A DNA stretch of 64,000 bases from Pseudoalteromonas sp. XI10 (GTDB lineage Bacteria > Pseudomonadota > Gammaproteobacteria > Enterobacterales > Alteromonadaceae): assembly GCF_001469895.1 (NCBI RefSeq), contig NZ_LOPY01000051.1, forward strand, positions 274,137-338,136, in the 5' to 3' direction. The notes under the pieces were generated by a model. It did no database searches and was not told where the DNA came from. It saw only the letters and a list, made by a program, of their open reading frames with translations. Below, in pieces: positions 19,479 to 27,371 of the stretch. The position numbers were made by a program, and so were the translations under genes. The stretch's first letter is position 1. Each line of letters starts with the position of its first letter.

Positions 19479-20492
19479 ATGACCATTTTAGTCACCGGCG
19501 GAGCCGGATACATCGGTTCTCACACCGTATTAGAGTTATTACAACAAGGCTCTGACGTTGTTGTACTCGACAACTTAAGCAATTCATCAAATGAGTCATT
19601 GGCTCGCGTAAAAAAAATAACAGGCAAAGACGTCACGTTTTATCAAGGTGATATTTTAGATAGAGCCTGCTTAGACAAAATCTTCAGTGAACATACTATT
19701 GATAGTGTTATTCACTTCGCAGGTTTAAAAGCGGTTGGTGAATCGGTTGTAAAACCTATCGAGTATTATCAAAACAACGTACAAGGTACACTGACTCTGG
19801 TTGATGCTATGCGTGATGCTGGCGTATTTAAGTTAGTATTTAGCTCATCAGCAACGGTTTACGGTGACCCTGCAAGCTTGCCAATTCGTGAAGACTTCCC
19901 AGTTGGCGGCACGACTAACCCGTATGGCACATCAAAGCTTATGGTAGAGATGATGCTACAAGATATCGCAAAATCAGATGAACGCTTTGCCTTTGTTATC
20001 CTACGTTACTTTAACCCTGTCGGCGCACATGAGTCTGGTCTTATTGGTGAAGACCCAAATGGTATTCCTAACAACTTATTACCTTATATTTCGCAAGTAG
20101 CTGTGGGTAAGCTGGAAAAGCTAGGTGTATTTGGGGATGACTACGATACTGTAGATGGTACAGGTGTTCGTGACTATATCCATGTCGTTGATTTAGCATT
20201 AGGTCACTTAAAAGCGCTGAACCGAATTGCAAGTGATACAGGTGCGCACGTATTTAACCTAGGCACAGGTAATGGTTATTCAGTACTGCAAATGGTTACC
20301 GCTTTTGAGAAAGCCAGCGGTCAAGCCGTACCATACCAAATTTCGCCGCGTCGAGCGGGCGATATTGCAGCTTGCTACGCAGCTCCAGAAAAAGCGTTAA
20401 AAGAGCTTGGCTGGCAAGCTGAGCGTGGTATCGATGAGATGATGCAAGATACATGGCGCTGGCAAAGCAATAACCCGAACGGTTACAAATAG
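19479..20492 (+). CDS. galE: UDP-glucose 4-epimerase
   Basis: The 337-residue extended short-chain dehydrogenase interconverts UDP-glucose and UDP-galactose for polysaccharide synthesis. The NAD loop GGAGYIGSH is at 6-14, the catalytic Ser/Thr lies in FSSSATVYG, and the YxxxK pair is in [42 protein letters not shown] is diagnostic of bacterial GalE. No other gal genes are adjacent. An intrinsic terminator follows 17 bases after the stop codon. Confidence 0.96.
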   Translation: MTILVTGGAGYIGSHTVLELLQQGSDVVVLDNLSNSSNESLARVKKITGKDVTFYQGDILDRACLDKIFSEHTIDSVIHFAGLKAVGESVVKPIEYYQNNVQGTLTLVDAMRDAGVFKLVFSSSATVYGDPASLPIREDFPVGGTTNPYGTSKLMVEMMLQDIAKSDERFAFVILRYFNPVGAHESGLIGEDPNGIPNNLLPYISQVAVGKLEKLGVFGDDYDTVDGTGVRDYIHVVDLALGHLKALNRIASDTGAHVFNLGTGNGYSVLQMVTAFEKASGQAVPYQISPRRAGDIAACYAAPEKALKELGWQAERGIDEMMQDTWRWQSNNPNGYK

Positions 20493-20508
20493 TCAGACAA
20501 ATTATAAG

Positions 20509-20533
20509 GCCGATGTTCACACATCGGCTTTTT
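20509..20533 (+). terminator. intrinsic terminator of galE
   Basis: The stem GCCGATGT/ACATCGGC with loop TCAC is followed by TTTTTAATTT, an ideal intrinsic terminator. It overlaps the 3' end of the small minus-strand membrane protein gene at 20532. Confidence 0.9.
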
Positions 20534-20663
20534 AATTTGATGAGGCTTTCTTAAGCTGCGCAATACCCCAGAAAAGTATCCCAGCCCCCGTGCACGATAA
20601 GAAAAAGAACAACCCTAAGCCGACAGGCGATCCCCAAAACAAAATACTGTATAAAACTTCCAT
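20532..20663 (-). CDS. 43-residue predicted membrane protein
   Basis: A short reading frame starts at an ATG at 20663 with the ribosome binding site AAAGGATATAG and stops at 20532. The product begins MEVLYSILFWGSPVGLG, has one long hydrophobic segment (about residues 5-35, rich in Leu, Phe and Gly), and ends with a basic tail containing QLKKASS. The good ribosome binding site, the membrane-like composition and the positive cytoplasmic end suggest a real small inner-membrane protein. It lies downstream of the sigma factor/membrane protein pair on the same strand, with a 70-base gap. No family is recognised. Confidence 0.6.
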   Translation of the reverse strand: MEVLYSILFWGSPVGLGLFFFLSCTGAGILFWGIAQLKKASSN

Positions 20664-20733
20664 CTCTATATCCTTTAATATTATTTGAATAGTAAGTTAT
20701 ATAAGTTTTAGGAATAGCTCGTCAAGTCGCTCA

Positions 20734-21303
20734 TCAGCGCATCGCTTGAATACTCTCAAGCGCTACAGCTAGCTGAGTTTTTAGTTTTTTATAGCGTATA
20801 TAAACAACCAGCACGATAATACCATTTATACCTAGCTGGATAAGCCATAGGCTGTATGTTTTAAACATAACCATATTAAACAAGGCAACGATTAGCAAAG
20901 CACACCAAAGCACAACGCAGCCAATAAAACTCACATACCAGTAATGAACTTGGTGCTTCAGCTGATTCTCTTTAAAATTAAGCATTGCATTGACGTCTAG
21001 CGTTTCTGCTCGCCAAAGCTTTCGTCTTAAACGGTATGACCAAATTCCAAAACCTAAAGGAATAGGTACTAATAGCGCAAACATAATGGTTTCATAGGTA
21101 TTTTTTGCCTCAAACAACATGGCGTAAATACAAAATACGGTTACCACAACACCTAAAAATGAGTCGATTAACCCTTTTAGCTTTAACTTAGTTCGCGACT
21201 TTTGTGTTTGTGCTATTAACGCTGCACTATCCACTTTCGGCGTTGCCTGCACGAATGCCTGCTGCCACTTAGCTAATTGATCATCTGCTTCGAATTTATC
21301 CAC
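20734..21303 (-). CDS. four-helix membrane protein paired with an ECF sigma factor (possible anti-sigma)
   Basis: The 189-residue protein has a soluble N-terminus of about 40 residues (DDQLAKWQQAFVQATPKVDS) and four hydrophobic segments near 45-65, 70-88, 122-142 and 147-168. It follows the ECF sigma gene after five bases, so the two are co-transcribed. This layout, with a short cytoplasmic N-terminus ahead of membrane helices, is what anti-sigma factors usually have, but no zinc-binding HxxxCxxC anti-sigma motif is visible. The anti-sigma role is an inference from position only. Confidence 0.7.
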   Translation of the reverse strand: MDKFEADDQLAKWQQAFVQATPKVDSAALIAQTQKSRTKLKLKGLIDSFLGVVVTVFCIYAMLFEAKNTYETIMFALLVPIPLGFGIWSYRLRRKLWRAETLDVNAMLNFKENQLKHQVHYWYVSFIGCVVLWCALLIVALFNMVMFKTYSLWLIQLGINGIIVLVVYIRYKKLKTQLAVALESIQAMR

Positions 21304-21308
21304 GTTAT

Positions 21309-21812
21309 TTACTCCATTAGGCTCGCAAGTTGTTGTCTTGCCCTACTTACACGTTTAGCAACCGCGTCTTCAGACAGTCCCAGCGTTTGAGCTATCTCAC
21401 TTTGATTAAACCCTTCAAGCTGTAAGGCAAGCACCTGTCGGTATTTCAGCGTTAATTTACGAAGGGCAGCCATTAAATCTAAACTGTCGTCTGGTGATTT
21501 ATGCGCACTTAAGGCTTGGGTGTAATCAATACTTTCAGAGCTTGCCACCTCTTTGCGGTTTTGCTCTTTTATCACATGATCAACCGCTTTATTATGAGCT
21601 ATTCGGGCAATATAGGTTTTTATGCTGGCATCGCCACGAAAGGCAACATCGGGTGATGAGTCATTACTTTCAAAAGCGCGCCAAACAGCCAGCGACATCT
21701 CTTGAATTAGCTCATCTTGTAGCGCTTGATTGATCTCGTAGGTTGCAGCAACACGCGCCAACAGCGGCGCGTATTCATTCAGCAATGTGTTTATTTGAAC
21801 ATCAGCTTTCAC
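21309..21812 (-). CDS. ECF-type RNA polymerase sigma-70 family factor
   Basis: The 167-residue protein has region 2 (DELIQEMSLAVWRAF and SIKTYIARIAHNKAVDHV, about 30-90) and region 4 (LTLKYRQVLALQLEG, then QSEIAQTLGLSEDAVAKRVS, about 110-160), with no sigma regions 1 or 3. It should direct RNA polymerase to a small set of promoters in answer to an envelope or other stress signal. The membrane protein downstream is the likely regulator, and the gene upstream (21834-22541) encodes another membrane protein, so the three may form one response unit. Confidence 0.92.
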   Translation of the reverse strand: MKADVQINTLLNEYAPLLARVAATYEINQALQDELIQEMSLAVWRAFESNDSSPDVAFRGDASIKTYIARIAHNKAVDHVIKEQNRKEVASSESIDYTQALSAHKSPDDSLDLMAALRKLTLKYRQVLALQLEGFNQSEIAQTLGLSEDAVAKRVSRARQQLASLME

Positions 21813-21833
21813 TGTACTTCCGTGTTTTTATTA

Positions 21834-22541
21834 TTATTTGAACAAACGATTATAGGCACAAAAGTAGGTACATGCTAACACCGGCCCTACCAACAACATA
21901 GGTAAAAGACTATAAGGGGCAGTAAAGGTAACGAGCATATTAATCAAACAAAGCATGCTTAATGGTTTAATCACCTTTAGTGCCGTTGTAATGCCTTCTT
22001 TAACAGCTGCACTAAGCGAAGCATTGTTTAAAAGTAACAGAGGTACCACAAACATAAGCAACATATTTACAGGAACAATTGATACAAACATGACCCCTAC
22101 GCGCCAGCGCTCAACATCAACAAACTGACCTGACAATAAAGCCGATAACTGCTCACTACCAATCAAAGCACTCCCTACTGCAAATTGCACCAGCGCCAGT
22201 AAAATACCAACAACTGACCACACGGCAACTCGCCCCCACTTAGCCCATGTTGCATTGTGATTAAATGAAAAGCCTTGCTGATTATTCAGGTTAAATAACA
22301 AAGGCCACACCGTTGCCATTAACATAGGCGCTAACCACTTTGATACCGTTAAACCTGTAGGTGCAGGTAATAGCTGCACTAAACCTGGCACAATAGCGAA
22401 CAGCGTCATAAGTAAAAAAAGTTTAAACGGTGCTTTTTTAAATAGCCCCCAACCTTCTTTTAACCAAAGAGCAGCATCACTAAATGGTGCATTTGTTGAA
22501 TCAAGTTTTAGCGTATTCACAGTTGATGTTGTAGTCGTCAT
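21834..22541 (-). CDS. multi-pass membrane protein (BPSS1780-like)
   Basis: The 235-residue protein has a soluble N-terminus followed by about six hydrophobic segments. The start of the membrane part, ALWLKEGWGLFKKAPFKLFL near residues 24-43, matches the W-x-G-W-x-L-F-x-x-A-P pattern of BPSS1780-type membrane proteins, whose function is unknown. The ATG at 22541 is preferred over a start 34 codons upstream because AAAAGGACAAACTC precedes it. Twenty-one bases separate its stop from the sigma factor start on the same strand. Confidence 0.75.
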   Translation of the reverse strand: MTTTTSTVNTLKLDSTNAPFSDAALWLKEGWGLFKKAPFKLFLLMTLFAIVPGLVQLLPAPTGLTVSKWLAPMLMATVWPLLFNLNNQQGFSFNHNATWAKWGRVAVWSVVGILLALVQFAVGSALIGSEQLSALLSGQFVDVERWRVGVMFVSIVPVNMLLMFVVPLLLLNNASLSAAVKEGITTALKVIKPLSMLCLINMLVTFTAPYSLLPMLLVGPVLACTYFCAYNRLFK

Positions 22542-22796
22542 GAGTTTGTCCTTTTCGTAAAAATAGATACATAAGACACTGCCTATTGCTACCACCGAAT
22601 AGAACAACTTCGTGTCATTTGCAGCTATAGACGAGACAAACACAGAAAACCTGACAAAATATTTTTAAAAAATTAAAAATAATTTTATTTCGTTGAATTT
22701 TAAAGATAAAAAAGAGGGGAACAATAGTGGAACGCAGCTATTTAAGATAGATTTAAGCTTTGATTTTTGGGTTTTAGGATTTTTACAGAGAGAAAA

Positions 22797-22873
22797 TGGT
22801 GGCCCCTCCCAGACTTGAACTGGGGACCTAACGATTATGAGTCGTGTGCTCTAACCAACTGAGCTAAGGGGCC
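22797..22873 (-). tRNA. tRNA-Ile2 (CAU anticodon, lysidine-modified type)
   Basis: The minus strand gives a complete 77-base tRNA with acceptor GGCCCCT/AGGGGCC, discriminator A, encoded CCA and anticodon loop CTCATAA. The anticodon CAU alone would suggest Met, but the acceptor stem and the ACGACTCATAATCGT anticodon arm match E. coli tRNA-Ile2 (ileX) and not elongator tRNA-Met (GGCTACG). The C34 should be converted to lysidine by TilS so that it reads AUA. Confidence 0.93.
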
Positions 22874-22938
22874 ATTGTATTAGCGAAAGCTAAATTTTTT
22901 GATGCGTTTAGCAGGTTTAACTGACTAAAGCGGGATGC

Positions 22939-22967
22939 AGTATAAAAAGTTTTTGTAACCTTGTCAC
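22939..22967 (-). promoter_or_regulatory. promoter of tRNA-Ile2
   Basis: On the minus strand, -35 GTGACA (22967-22962) and -10 TATACT (22944-22939) are 17 bases apart, followed by the GC-rich discriminator GCATCCCGC, typical of tRNA promoters. Confidence 0.75.
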
Positions 22968-23074
22968 TAGCAAAACCTTTTATTTTAACAATCACTAAAT
23001 CAACTGCTCAAATAGTAAACTCTTTGTTTTTACAACGACCTTAAAGCATGCCGATTAGTTTCTAGCCTCCGACA

Positions 23075-23088
23075 TTGTTCTAGATCAA
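23075..23088. promoter_or_regulatory. candidate FNR/EtrA site upstream of hemN
   Basis: TTGTTCTAGATCAA lies 59 bases before the hemN start and matches the FNR consensus TTGATnnnnATCAA at nine of ten positions. Anaerobic control of the oxygen-independent enzyme HemN is common in this class of bacteria, so a functional site is plausible. Confidence 0.6.
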
Positions 23089-23146
23089 ATAGCTAAATCA
23101 CTAAACTCGTTAAAATAGCCGCTCAATCAATTGCGGAGTGCTGACT

Positions 23147-24520
23147 GTGATAAATTTACCAAGCTGGGATCAATCTCTGATCAACAAGTACAATATTTCT
23201 GGGCCTCGATATACATCTTACCCAACAGCATTGTCTTTAGCTGACGGTTATAACCAACAAGATATGATTAACGCGATTGCGGCGTCGAAAAGCCGTTCTT
23301 TATCTTTGTATATCCATATCCCTTTTTGCAGTCAGCTTTGTTATTACTGTGGTTGTAATAAGGTGATCACTCGTCATCAATCTAAAGCCGATTTATACCT
23401 AGATAATTTAGCGCTTGAAATTGCTGAGCAAGCAACGCTTTTTGCCGATTATAACGTTGAGCAACTGCATTTAGGGGGTGGAACGCCAACGTTCTTATCG
23501 GCAGAGCAAATGAGCCGCTTAATGGCATTGGTTGAGCAGCATTTTAATTTTGCTGATGATGCTGAGCGCGGTATTGAGATTGACCCTCGTTCTTTAGCTG
23601 ATGGCATGCTAGTACACCTACGTCAGCTTGGCTTCAATCGTGTCTCATTTGGTATTCAAGATTTCAATGATGATGTGCAACTGGCAGTTAATCGCCCGCA
23701 AAGCGTGCAATCTGTAAAAGGTTTGATTAGTGAGGCTCGTGAACTTGGCTTTAAATCTATTAATGCCGATATGATTTACGGTTTGCCACTGCAAACACCA
23801 GAGAGCTTTAAAGAGACAATTGCACAGCTGATTGAGTTAAACCCTGATCGCGTGTCGGTATTTAACTATGCTCACTTACCAGACAGATTCGCTGCACAGC
23901 GTAAAATTAAAGATGCTGACTTACCATCTGCGGGCGATAAGCTCACTATGTTCAAAAATACCCTTGAGCAGATGTTAGCGGCGGGTTATCAGTTTATTGG
24001 TATGGATCACTTTGCCCGCAAAGACAATGAATTGGCAATTGCACAAAACGCAGGCCAATTACATCGTAATTTCCAAGGTTACACAACGCATGGCCAATGT
24101 GACTTATTAGGTTTGGGTGTGTCATCTATTTCGCAAATAGGCAATGCCATCTTACAAAACGAAAAAGAGCTAAAGCACTATTACAAAGCCGTGCAAGAAG
24201 GCTTTGGCAGTGCAATCTGTAAAGGTGTTGCTTTAACTGATGACGATACATTACGTGCAGCGGTTATAAAACAATTAATCTGCCAGTTTGAGCTGGATAT
24301 TCCAGCAATCGAAAAACAGTTTAATATTAACTTTGCCAGCTACTTCTGCGAGGCACTACAGGCACTCGACCCATTACTAGCTGATGGCTTGGTGTCTGTT
24401 AGCCAAGATAAGATCACAGTAACAGCTCGCGGTAATTTATTTATTCGTATTATTTGTATGTGCTTTGATGCGCACCTACAACAACAAATCAAGCAAACTC
24501 GTTTCTCACGAGTTATTTGA
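23147..24520 (+). CDS. hemN: HemN, oxygen-independent coproporphyrinogen III dehydrogenase
   Basis: The 457-residue radical SAM enzyme decarboxylates coproporphyrinogen III without oxygen in heme synthesis. HemN features are GPRYTSYPTA at the start, IHIPFCSQLCYYCGCNKV (Cx3Cx2CxC) near 58-75, LHLGGGTPTFL, GIEIDPR, RVSFGIQDF and the C-terminal trip-wire-like end. Length equals E. coli HemN. The GTG at 23147 is chosen because GGAG (23135-23138) is eight bases upstream; a GTG at 23138 overlaps that site. A perfect hairpin terminator (24541-24560) follows. Confidence 0.95.
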   Translation: MINLPSWDQSLINKYNISGPRYTSYPTALSLADGYNQQDMINAIAASKSRSLSLYIHIPFCSQLCYYCGCNKVITRHQSKADLYLDNLALEIAEQATLFADYNVEQLHLGGGTPTFLSAEQMSRLMALVEQHFNFADDAERGIEIDPRSLADGMLVHLRQLGFNRVSFGIQDFNDDVQLAVNRPQSVQSVKGLISEARELGFKSINADMIYGLPLQTPESFKETIAQLIELNPDRVSVFNYAHLPDRFAAQRKIKDADLPSAGDKLTMFKNTLEQMLAAGYQFIGMDHFARKDNELAIAQNAGQLHRNFQGYTTHGQCDLLGLGVSSISQIGNAILQNEKELKHYYKAVQEGFGSAICKGVALTDDDTLRAAVIKQLICQFELDIPAIEKQFNINFASYFCEALQALDPLLADGLVSVSQDKITVTARGNLFIRIICMCFDAHLQQQIKQTRFSRVI

Positions 24521-24540
24521 TATCATCACGCCCAACAAAA

Positions 24541-24569
24541 AGCAGAGCCTAGGCTCTGCTTTTTATTTT
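24541..24569. terminator. terminator of hemN, shared with the convergent DUF2489 gene
   Basis: AGCAGAGCC-TA-GGCTCTGCT is a perfect nine-base-pair hairpin followed on the plus strand by TTTTATTTTG. It lies between the convergent hemN and DUF2489 genes. Confidence 0.9.
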
Positions 24570-24592
24570 GTTTAATTCAACGATACGTCAAC

Positions 24593-25108
24593 TTAATTGA
24601 ATACTACGTTTTCACTGCCTGGAGCGGCTTTAAACTCTTCAATTATACGTGCACAATCCGCTTTAATTTCATCGCTATGCTGCTCTTCAGCACGCCAGCG
24701 GGTAGTGTCCATTTTAAAAATCTCTTTTTTAGAGTATTTCTTACGGGCATCGTGCGTTGGCATATCTTTTACAACTTCGTACATTTTAAATATGCCTGGG
24801 TAGCGCTCACTTAGCTCAAACTCTTCTGCAAAGCTGTATTGAGAGATCAGCACCCAAATACGTAAGCAGCCTTCTGAGAACTCACATTGCTCTTCATTCA
24901 TTGCACGGGCAATTAAATGAATGCTATCGGCTAACTTTGCATTACGCTTTGCTTTTGATGCCGCAAGCTTTTGCTCATGCTCAGCTTGCTTCTTGGCGAT
25001 AAGCTTATTTTGCTCTTTTAATTTATACAGAAGTTGCCCTGCATAAAACGCAAGCCCTGCGATAATTGCCGCACCAATTACGATGGCAATAATCAAGGTT
25101 GTGCTCAT
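24593..25108 (-). CDS. DUF2489 family membrane-anchored protein
   Basis: The 171-residue protein has one N-terminal transmembrane helix (about 4-27), a charged coiled-coil-like part rich in Lys, Ala and Gln (32-60), and a C-terminal domain with CEFSEGCLRIWVLI, the DUF2489 signature. Its function is unknown. Its ATG overlaps the yihI stop codon by four bases (ATGA), and it lies between yihI and hemN, an arrangement shared by several Gammaproteobacteria. A role linked to YihI or ribosome biogenesis would be speculative. Confidence 0.8.
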   Translation of the reverse strand: MSTTLIIAIVIGAAIIAGLAFYAGQLLYKLKEQNKLIAKKQAEHEQKLAASKAKRNAKLADSIHLIARAMNEEQCEFSEGCLRIWVLISQYSFAEEFELSERYPGIFKMYEVVKDMPTHDARKKYSKKEIFKMDTTRWRAEEQHSDEIKADCARIIEEFKAAPGSENVVFN

Positions 25109-25704
25109 CGCTCATCCTCATCTTCGTCATCAAACCATTCATTGGCTAAGTCATCAGATAAGTACTTATCGAAGTCAGATTCACCTTCATCAAATGAATC
25201 ATCTTCAAAGTCATCTTCGTACTCGTCTTCATCTTCAATGCCTAATAACTCACACAGTGCTTGGTGGCGAGCAATACGGCTATTGAAGTACTTAGCGTCT
25301 TTACCTGTTAATAACTCACCGCGCTCATGACGCTCAACCAGCTTAAGTAGACGCTCGTCATTCTCTAGCGCTTCTAACTCTTGCTCTGGCGTTAACTCAG
25401 GCTCAGCCACTTTCTTAAGCTCAACCATAGGTTTTAAGTTGCGTTTCATTTCAACTTTCGGCTCAGCCTTAGGCGCAACTAAAGAAACCGGCTTTTTACT
25501 ACCAACACGCTTATCTTTAGGTTGATTGTTTGCAGCAGTGTTTTCTGCATTTTGTGCATCAGGTGCATTTCGAGAGCCAGGTTTAGCACCTTTGGTCTTT
25601 TTAACTCGCTGCTCTTTTAACGCGCGCATCTCTCTAAGCTTTTCTTTGCTCAGACGTACAGGACCATTCGATGGAATTTTACGCGACTTTTTCTTTCTAC
25701 TCAT
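25105..25704 (-). CDS. yihI: YihI, activator of the ribosome-assembly GTPase Der
   Basis: The 199-residue protein has a strongly basic N-terminal half (MSRKKKSRKIPSNGPVRLSK, many Lys and Arg to about residue 100) and a strongly acidic C-terminal third with a long Asp/Glu run, exactly the charge layout of YihI. The domain LTPEQELEALENDERLLKLV near 100-120 is the Der-binding part. YihI stimulates Der GTP hydrolysis and so tunes 50S subunit assembly. The order engB, sRNA, yihI, hemN parallels E. coli. Confidence 0.88.
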   Translation of the reverse strand: MSRKKKSRKIPSNGPVRLSKEKLREMRALKEQRVKKTKGAKPGSRNAPDAQNAENTAANNQPKDKRVGSKKPVSLVAPKAEPKVEMKRNLKPMVELKKVAEPELTPEQELEALENDERLLKLVERHERGELLTGKDAKYFNSRIARHQALCELLGIEDEDEYEDDFEDDSFDEGESDFDKYLSDDLANEWFDDEDEDER

Positions 25705-25861
25705 ATCTTGATCATCTCACTTAAGAGGTTGTGCACAACGCCTTTGTGGCATTGTAATGCTGGCATAACCAGAAGAATTCGATGTGCGGATGTGGTTGGT
25801 CAACTTGACGAACTGCGCACTTTTCATACTTTTAGTACAAACGGTGGCTATTGTAACAGGA

Positions 25862-25899
25862 CAAATAAAAAGGCGGTAGAGAAAACATCTCTACCGCCT
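25862..25899 (-). terminator. intrinsic terminator of the Csr-type sRNA
   Basis: AGGCGGTAGAG/CTCTACCGCCT is an 11-base-pair stem with a seven-base loop, followed on the minus strand by TTTTATTTGT. No annotated gene transcribed on this strand ends nearby other than the RNA itself, since the cytochrome c4 gene upstream has its own terminator at 26382-26407. Confidence 0.9.
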
Positions 25900-26140
25900 A
25901 CTAATCTGAGCGCCAATTATCTGGACACTTCTCCCTTCGACTTTTTAGTCTTTATTATTTTTATTATTATTGTTTATCCATTTTGTTATTGTTTTAACCT
26001 TCCGTGTAGCATTCCATTTTGTTTTTATTATTAAACTTCCATGAGCTTTTATTATTCTCGGTCAATCCTGACGCTTTTTTGTTATTTCCTTTAGGACACC
26101 TAACCAGTGTCAACCCCTAAAGACTTGCCGCAGTCACTTT
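25866..26140 (-). ncRNA. CsrB/CsrC-family sRNA candidate (CsrA-sequestering RNA)
   Basis: No credible protein lies here, but the minus strand carries seven spaced GGA motifs in AT-rich sequence: AAAGGAAA (26092-26085), GTCAGGATTGAC (26072-26061, a hairpin with GGAT as its loop), CATGGAAG (26043-26036), AATGGAATG, ACACGGAAGG, AATGGATAA and GAAGGGAG (near 25938-25931). Six match ANGGA, the core CsrA site. The RNA ends at a strong terminator (25862-25899). A UvrY/GacA-type palindrome lies about 175 bases upstream of the assumed start. E. coli csrC also sits between engB (yihA) and yihI. The 5' end is estimated; two more GGA motifs (26155, 26141) could belong to it. Confidence 0.72.
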
Positions 26141-26305
26141 CCTTATTACATTGTCCATGTTGTTTTTGCTGTCTCAGCGACAGTGGTTAATTTACTCATT
26201 AATAATTTTGTTACAACTGATTTATATAATTTTTCTTACAGATAAGATATTGCAACAAGCCCAACTTATTTAATAACAAAGAGTTATCTATAAAATTGAA
26301 ATAAA

Positions 26306-26323
26306 AATAAGATTTAGCTTACA
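26306..26323. promoter_or_regulatory. candidate GacA/UvrY binding site for the sRNA
   Basis: On the minus strand TGTAAG-CTAAAT-CTTATT matches the GacA/UvrY consensus TGTAAG-N6-CTTACA at ten of twelve defined positions. Its distance of roughly 175-185 bases to the likely RNA start agrees with the known far-upstream placement of this site at csrB and rsm genes. Confidence 0.6.
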
Positions 26324-26381
26324 GCTCGATATGGACAATGTCTCACAAAGGCGTGGGAGATTTCGACATGGTTTAAATACA

Positions 26382-26407
26382 AAAAAAGCAGCTTGCGCTG
26401 CTTTTTT
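26382..26407. terminator. terminator of the cytochrome c4 gene
   Basis: AAAAAAGCAGC/GCTGCTTTTTT with a TTGC loop forms a symmetric hairpin with T tracts in both directions. It separates cytochrome c4 transcription from the sRNA region. Confidence 0.9.
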
Positions 26408-26455
26408 CACACTAATCACATATTACTGCGGAGTATTTCTACCCGCAATCAGACT

Positions 26456-27088
26456 TTAGTGTAAGCCACCTAAGTATTTTGAAAGTACTTCGATGTCTTT
26501 GTCTGTTAGCTTTTTAGCGATGTCTTGCATCATACCGTTTAAGTCGTTATTACGCGTACCATCACGGAATTTTTCAAGTTGTGACTTGATGTATTCTGGA
26601 TGTTGGAACGAAACTTTCGGGAATTTAGCTAGTGATGTACCGTTACCACGAGGACCGTGACACGCAGCACATGCTGGAATACCACGCTCAGCATCACCGG
26701 CTTTATAAAGCTGCTGACCTACTTCTACTACATCTTTAGGTGTTGTACCTTCAGACATATTTAAAGAAGAGAAGTAAGCTGCTAGGTCTTTCATGTCTTG
26801 ATCGCTAAGCGGCATAGCCATACCACTCATTACTGGATCCATACGACCTTCTTTGCCGCCAGATGTCATACCTAATTTAAACTCTTGTAATTGTTTATAG
26901 ATATAATCTGCGTGTTGGCCTGCAATTTTAGGGTAGATATTAACCGGTGCATTACCGTCTGGGCCGTGACAAGCCGCACACGTTGCCGATTTCTCTTTAC
27001 CTGCGTTTACATCGCCATCAAATGCTGTTGCGTTGCTTGCTGACAACGTACCAAGCAATATAGTTAAAGATAGTGCTATTTTTTTCAT
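26456..27088 (-). CDS. cytochrome c4, di-heme periplasmic protein
   Basis: The 210-residue protein has a Sec signal peptide (MKKIALSLTILLGTLSASN, cleaved after ATA) and two cytochrome c domains, each with a CxxCH heme site (CAACHGPDGN near 36-45 and CAACHGPRGN near 139-148) and a distal Met (MAMPLSD in the first, LNGMMQDIA in the second). Cytochrome c4 passes electrons to terminal cytochrome c oxidases, notably cbb3. The gene lies next to engB, as in Pseudomonas. Confidence 0.93.
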   Translation of the reverse strand: MKKIALSLTILLGTLSASNATAFDGDVNAGKEKSATCAACHGPDGNAPVNIYPKIAGQHADYIYKQLQEFKLGMTSGGKEGRMDPVMSGMAMPLSDQDMKDLAAYFSSLNMSEGTTPKDVVEVGQQLYKAGDAERGIPACAACHGPRGNGTSLAKFPKVSFQHPEYIKSQLEKFRDGTRNNDLNGMMQDIAKKLTDKDIEVLSKYLGGLH

Positions 27089-27371
27089 GGTGAATTCTCT
27101 GTTTCCGACCCTGTATCATCTACAATATGGATGTTGTGATTTCTATATTCTACACGATAATAAATTCTCTGGCACGTTTTCTGCCCACATTAAGCTCATA
27201 ATTTATAGGGATTTGACTTAGATTAAGTTTATACCTAGTAATTTTCCTAATTTAAAGCCAATTTAGCACGCTTAAATACGCTTTTGAATGCTGCTTTAAT
27301 AGTATAAAATACGTGCCTTAAGTGGAAATTAGCCACTGTTTGTTATTTTTTATAAAAGACTAGGAGAGCCT

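Noticed and set aside
22797..22873. tRNA-Met call for the CAU tRNA
   Set aside because: Acceptor and anticodon stems match tRNA-Ile2 and not elongator or initiator tRNA-Met.
25708..26034. 108-codon plus-strand reading frame in the yihI-cytochrome c4 gap
   Set aside because: It has no good ribosome binding site, an odd composition with long Phe/Ile/Tyr runs, and lies opposite the sRNA candidate and its terminator.
26106..26118. TTGACA on the minus strand within the sRNA region as a promoter -35 box
   Set aside because: No -10 box follows at a proper distance, and the bases fit a hairpin (CTTTAGG...CCTAAAG with GACAC/GTGTC inside) better.
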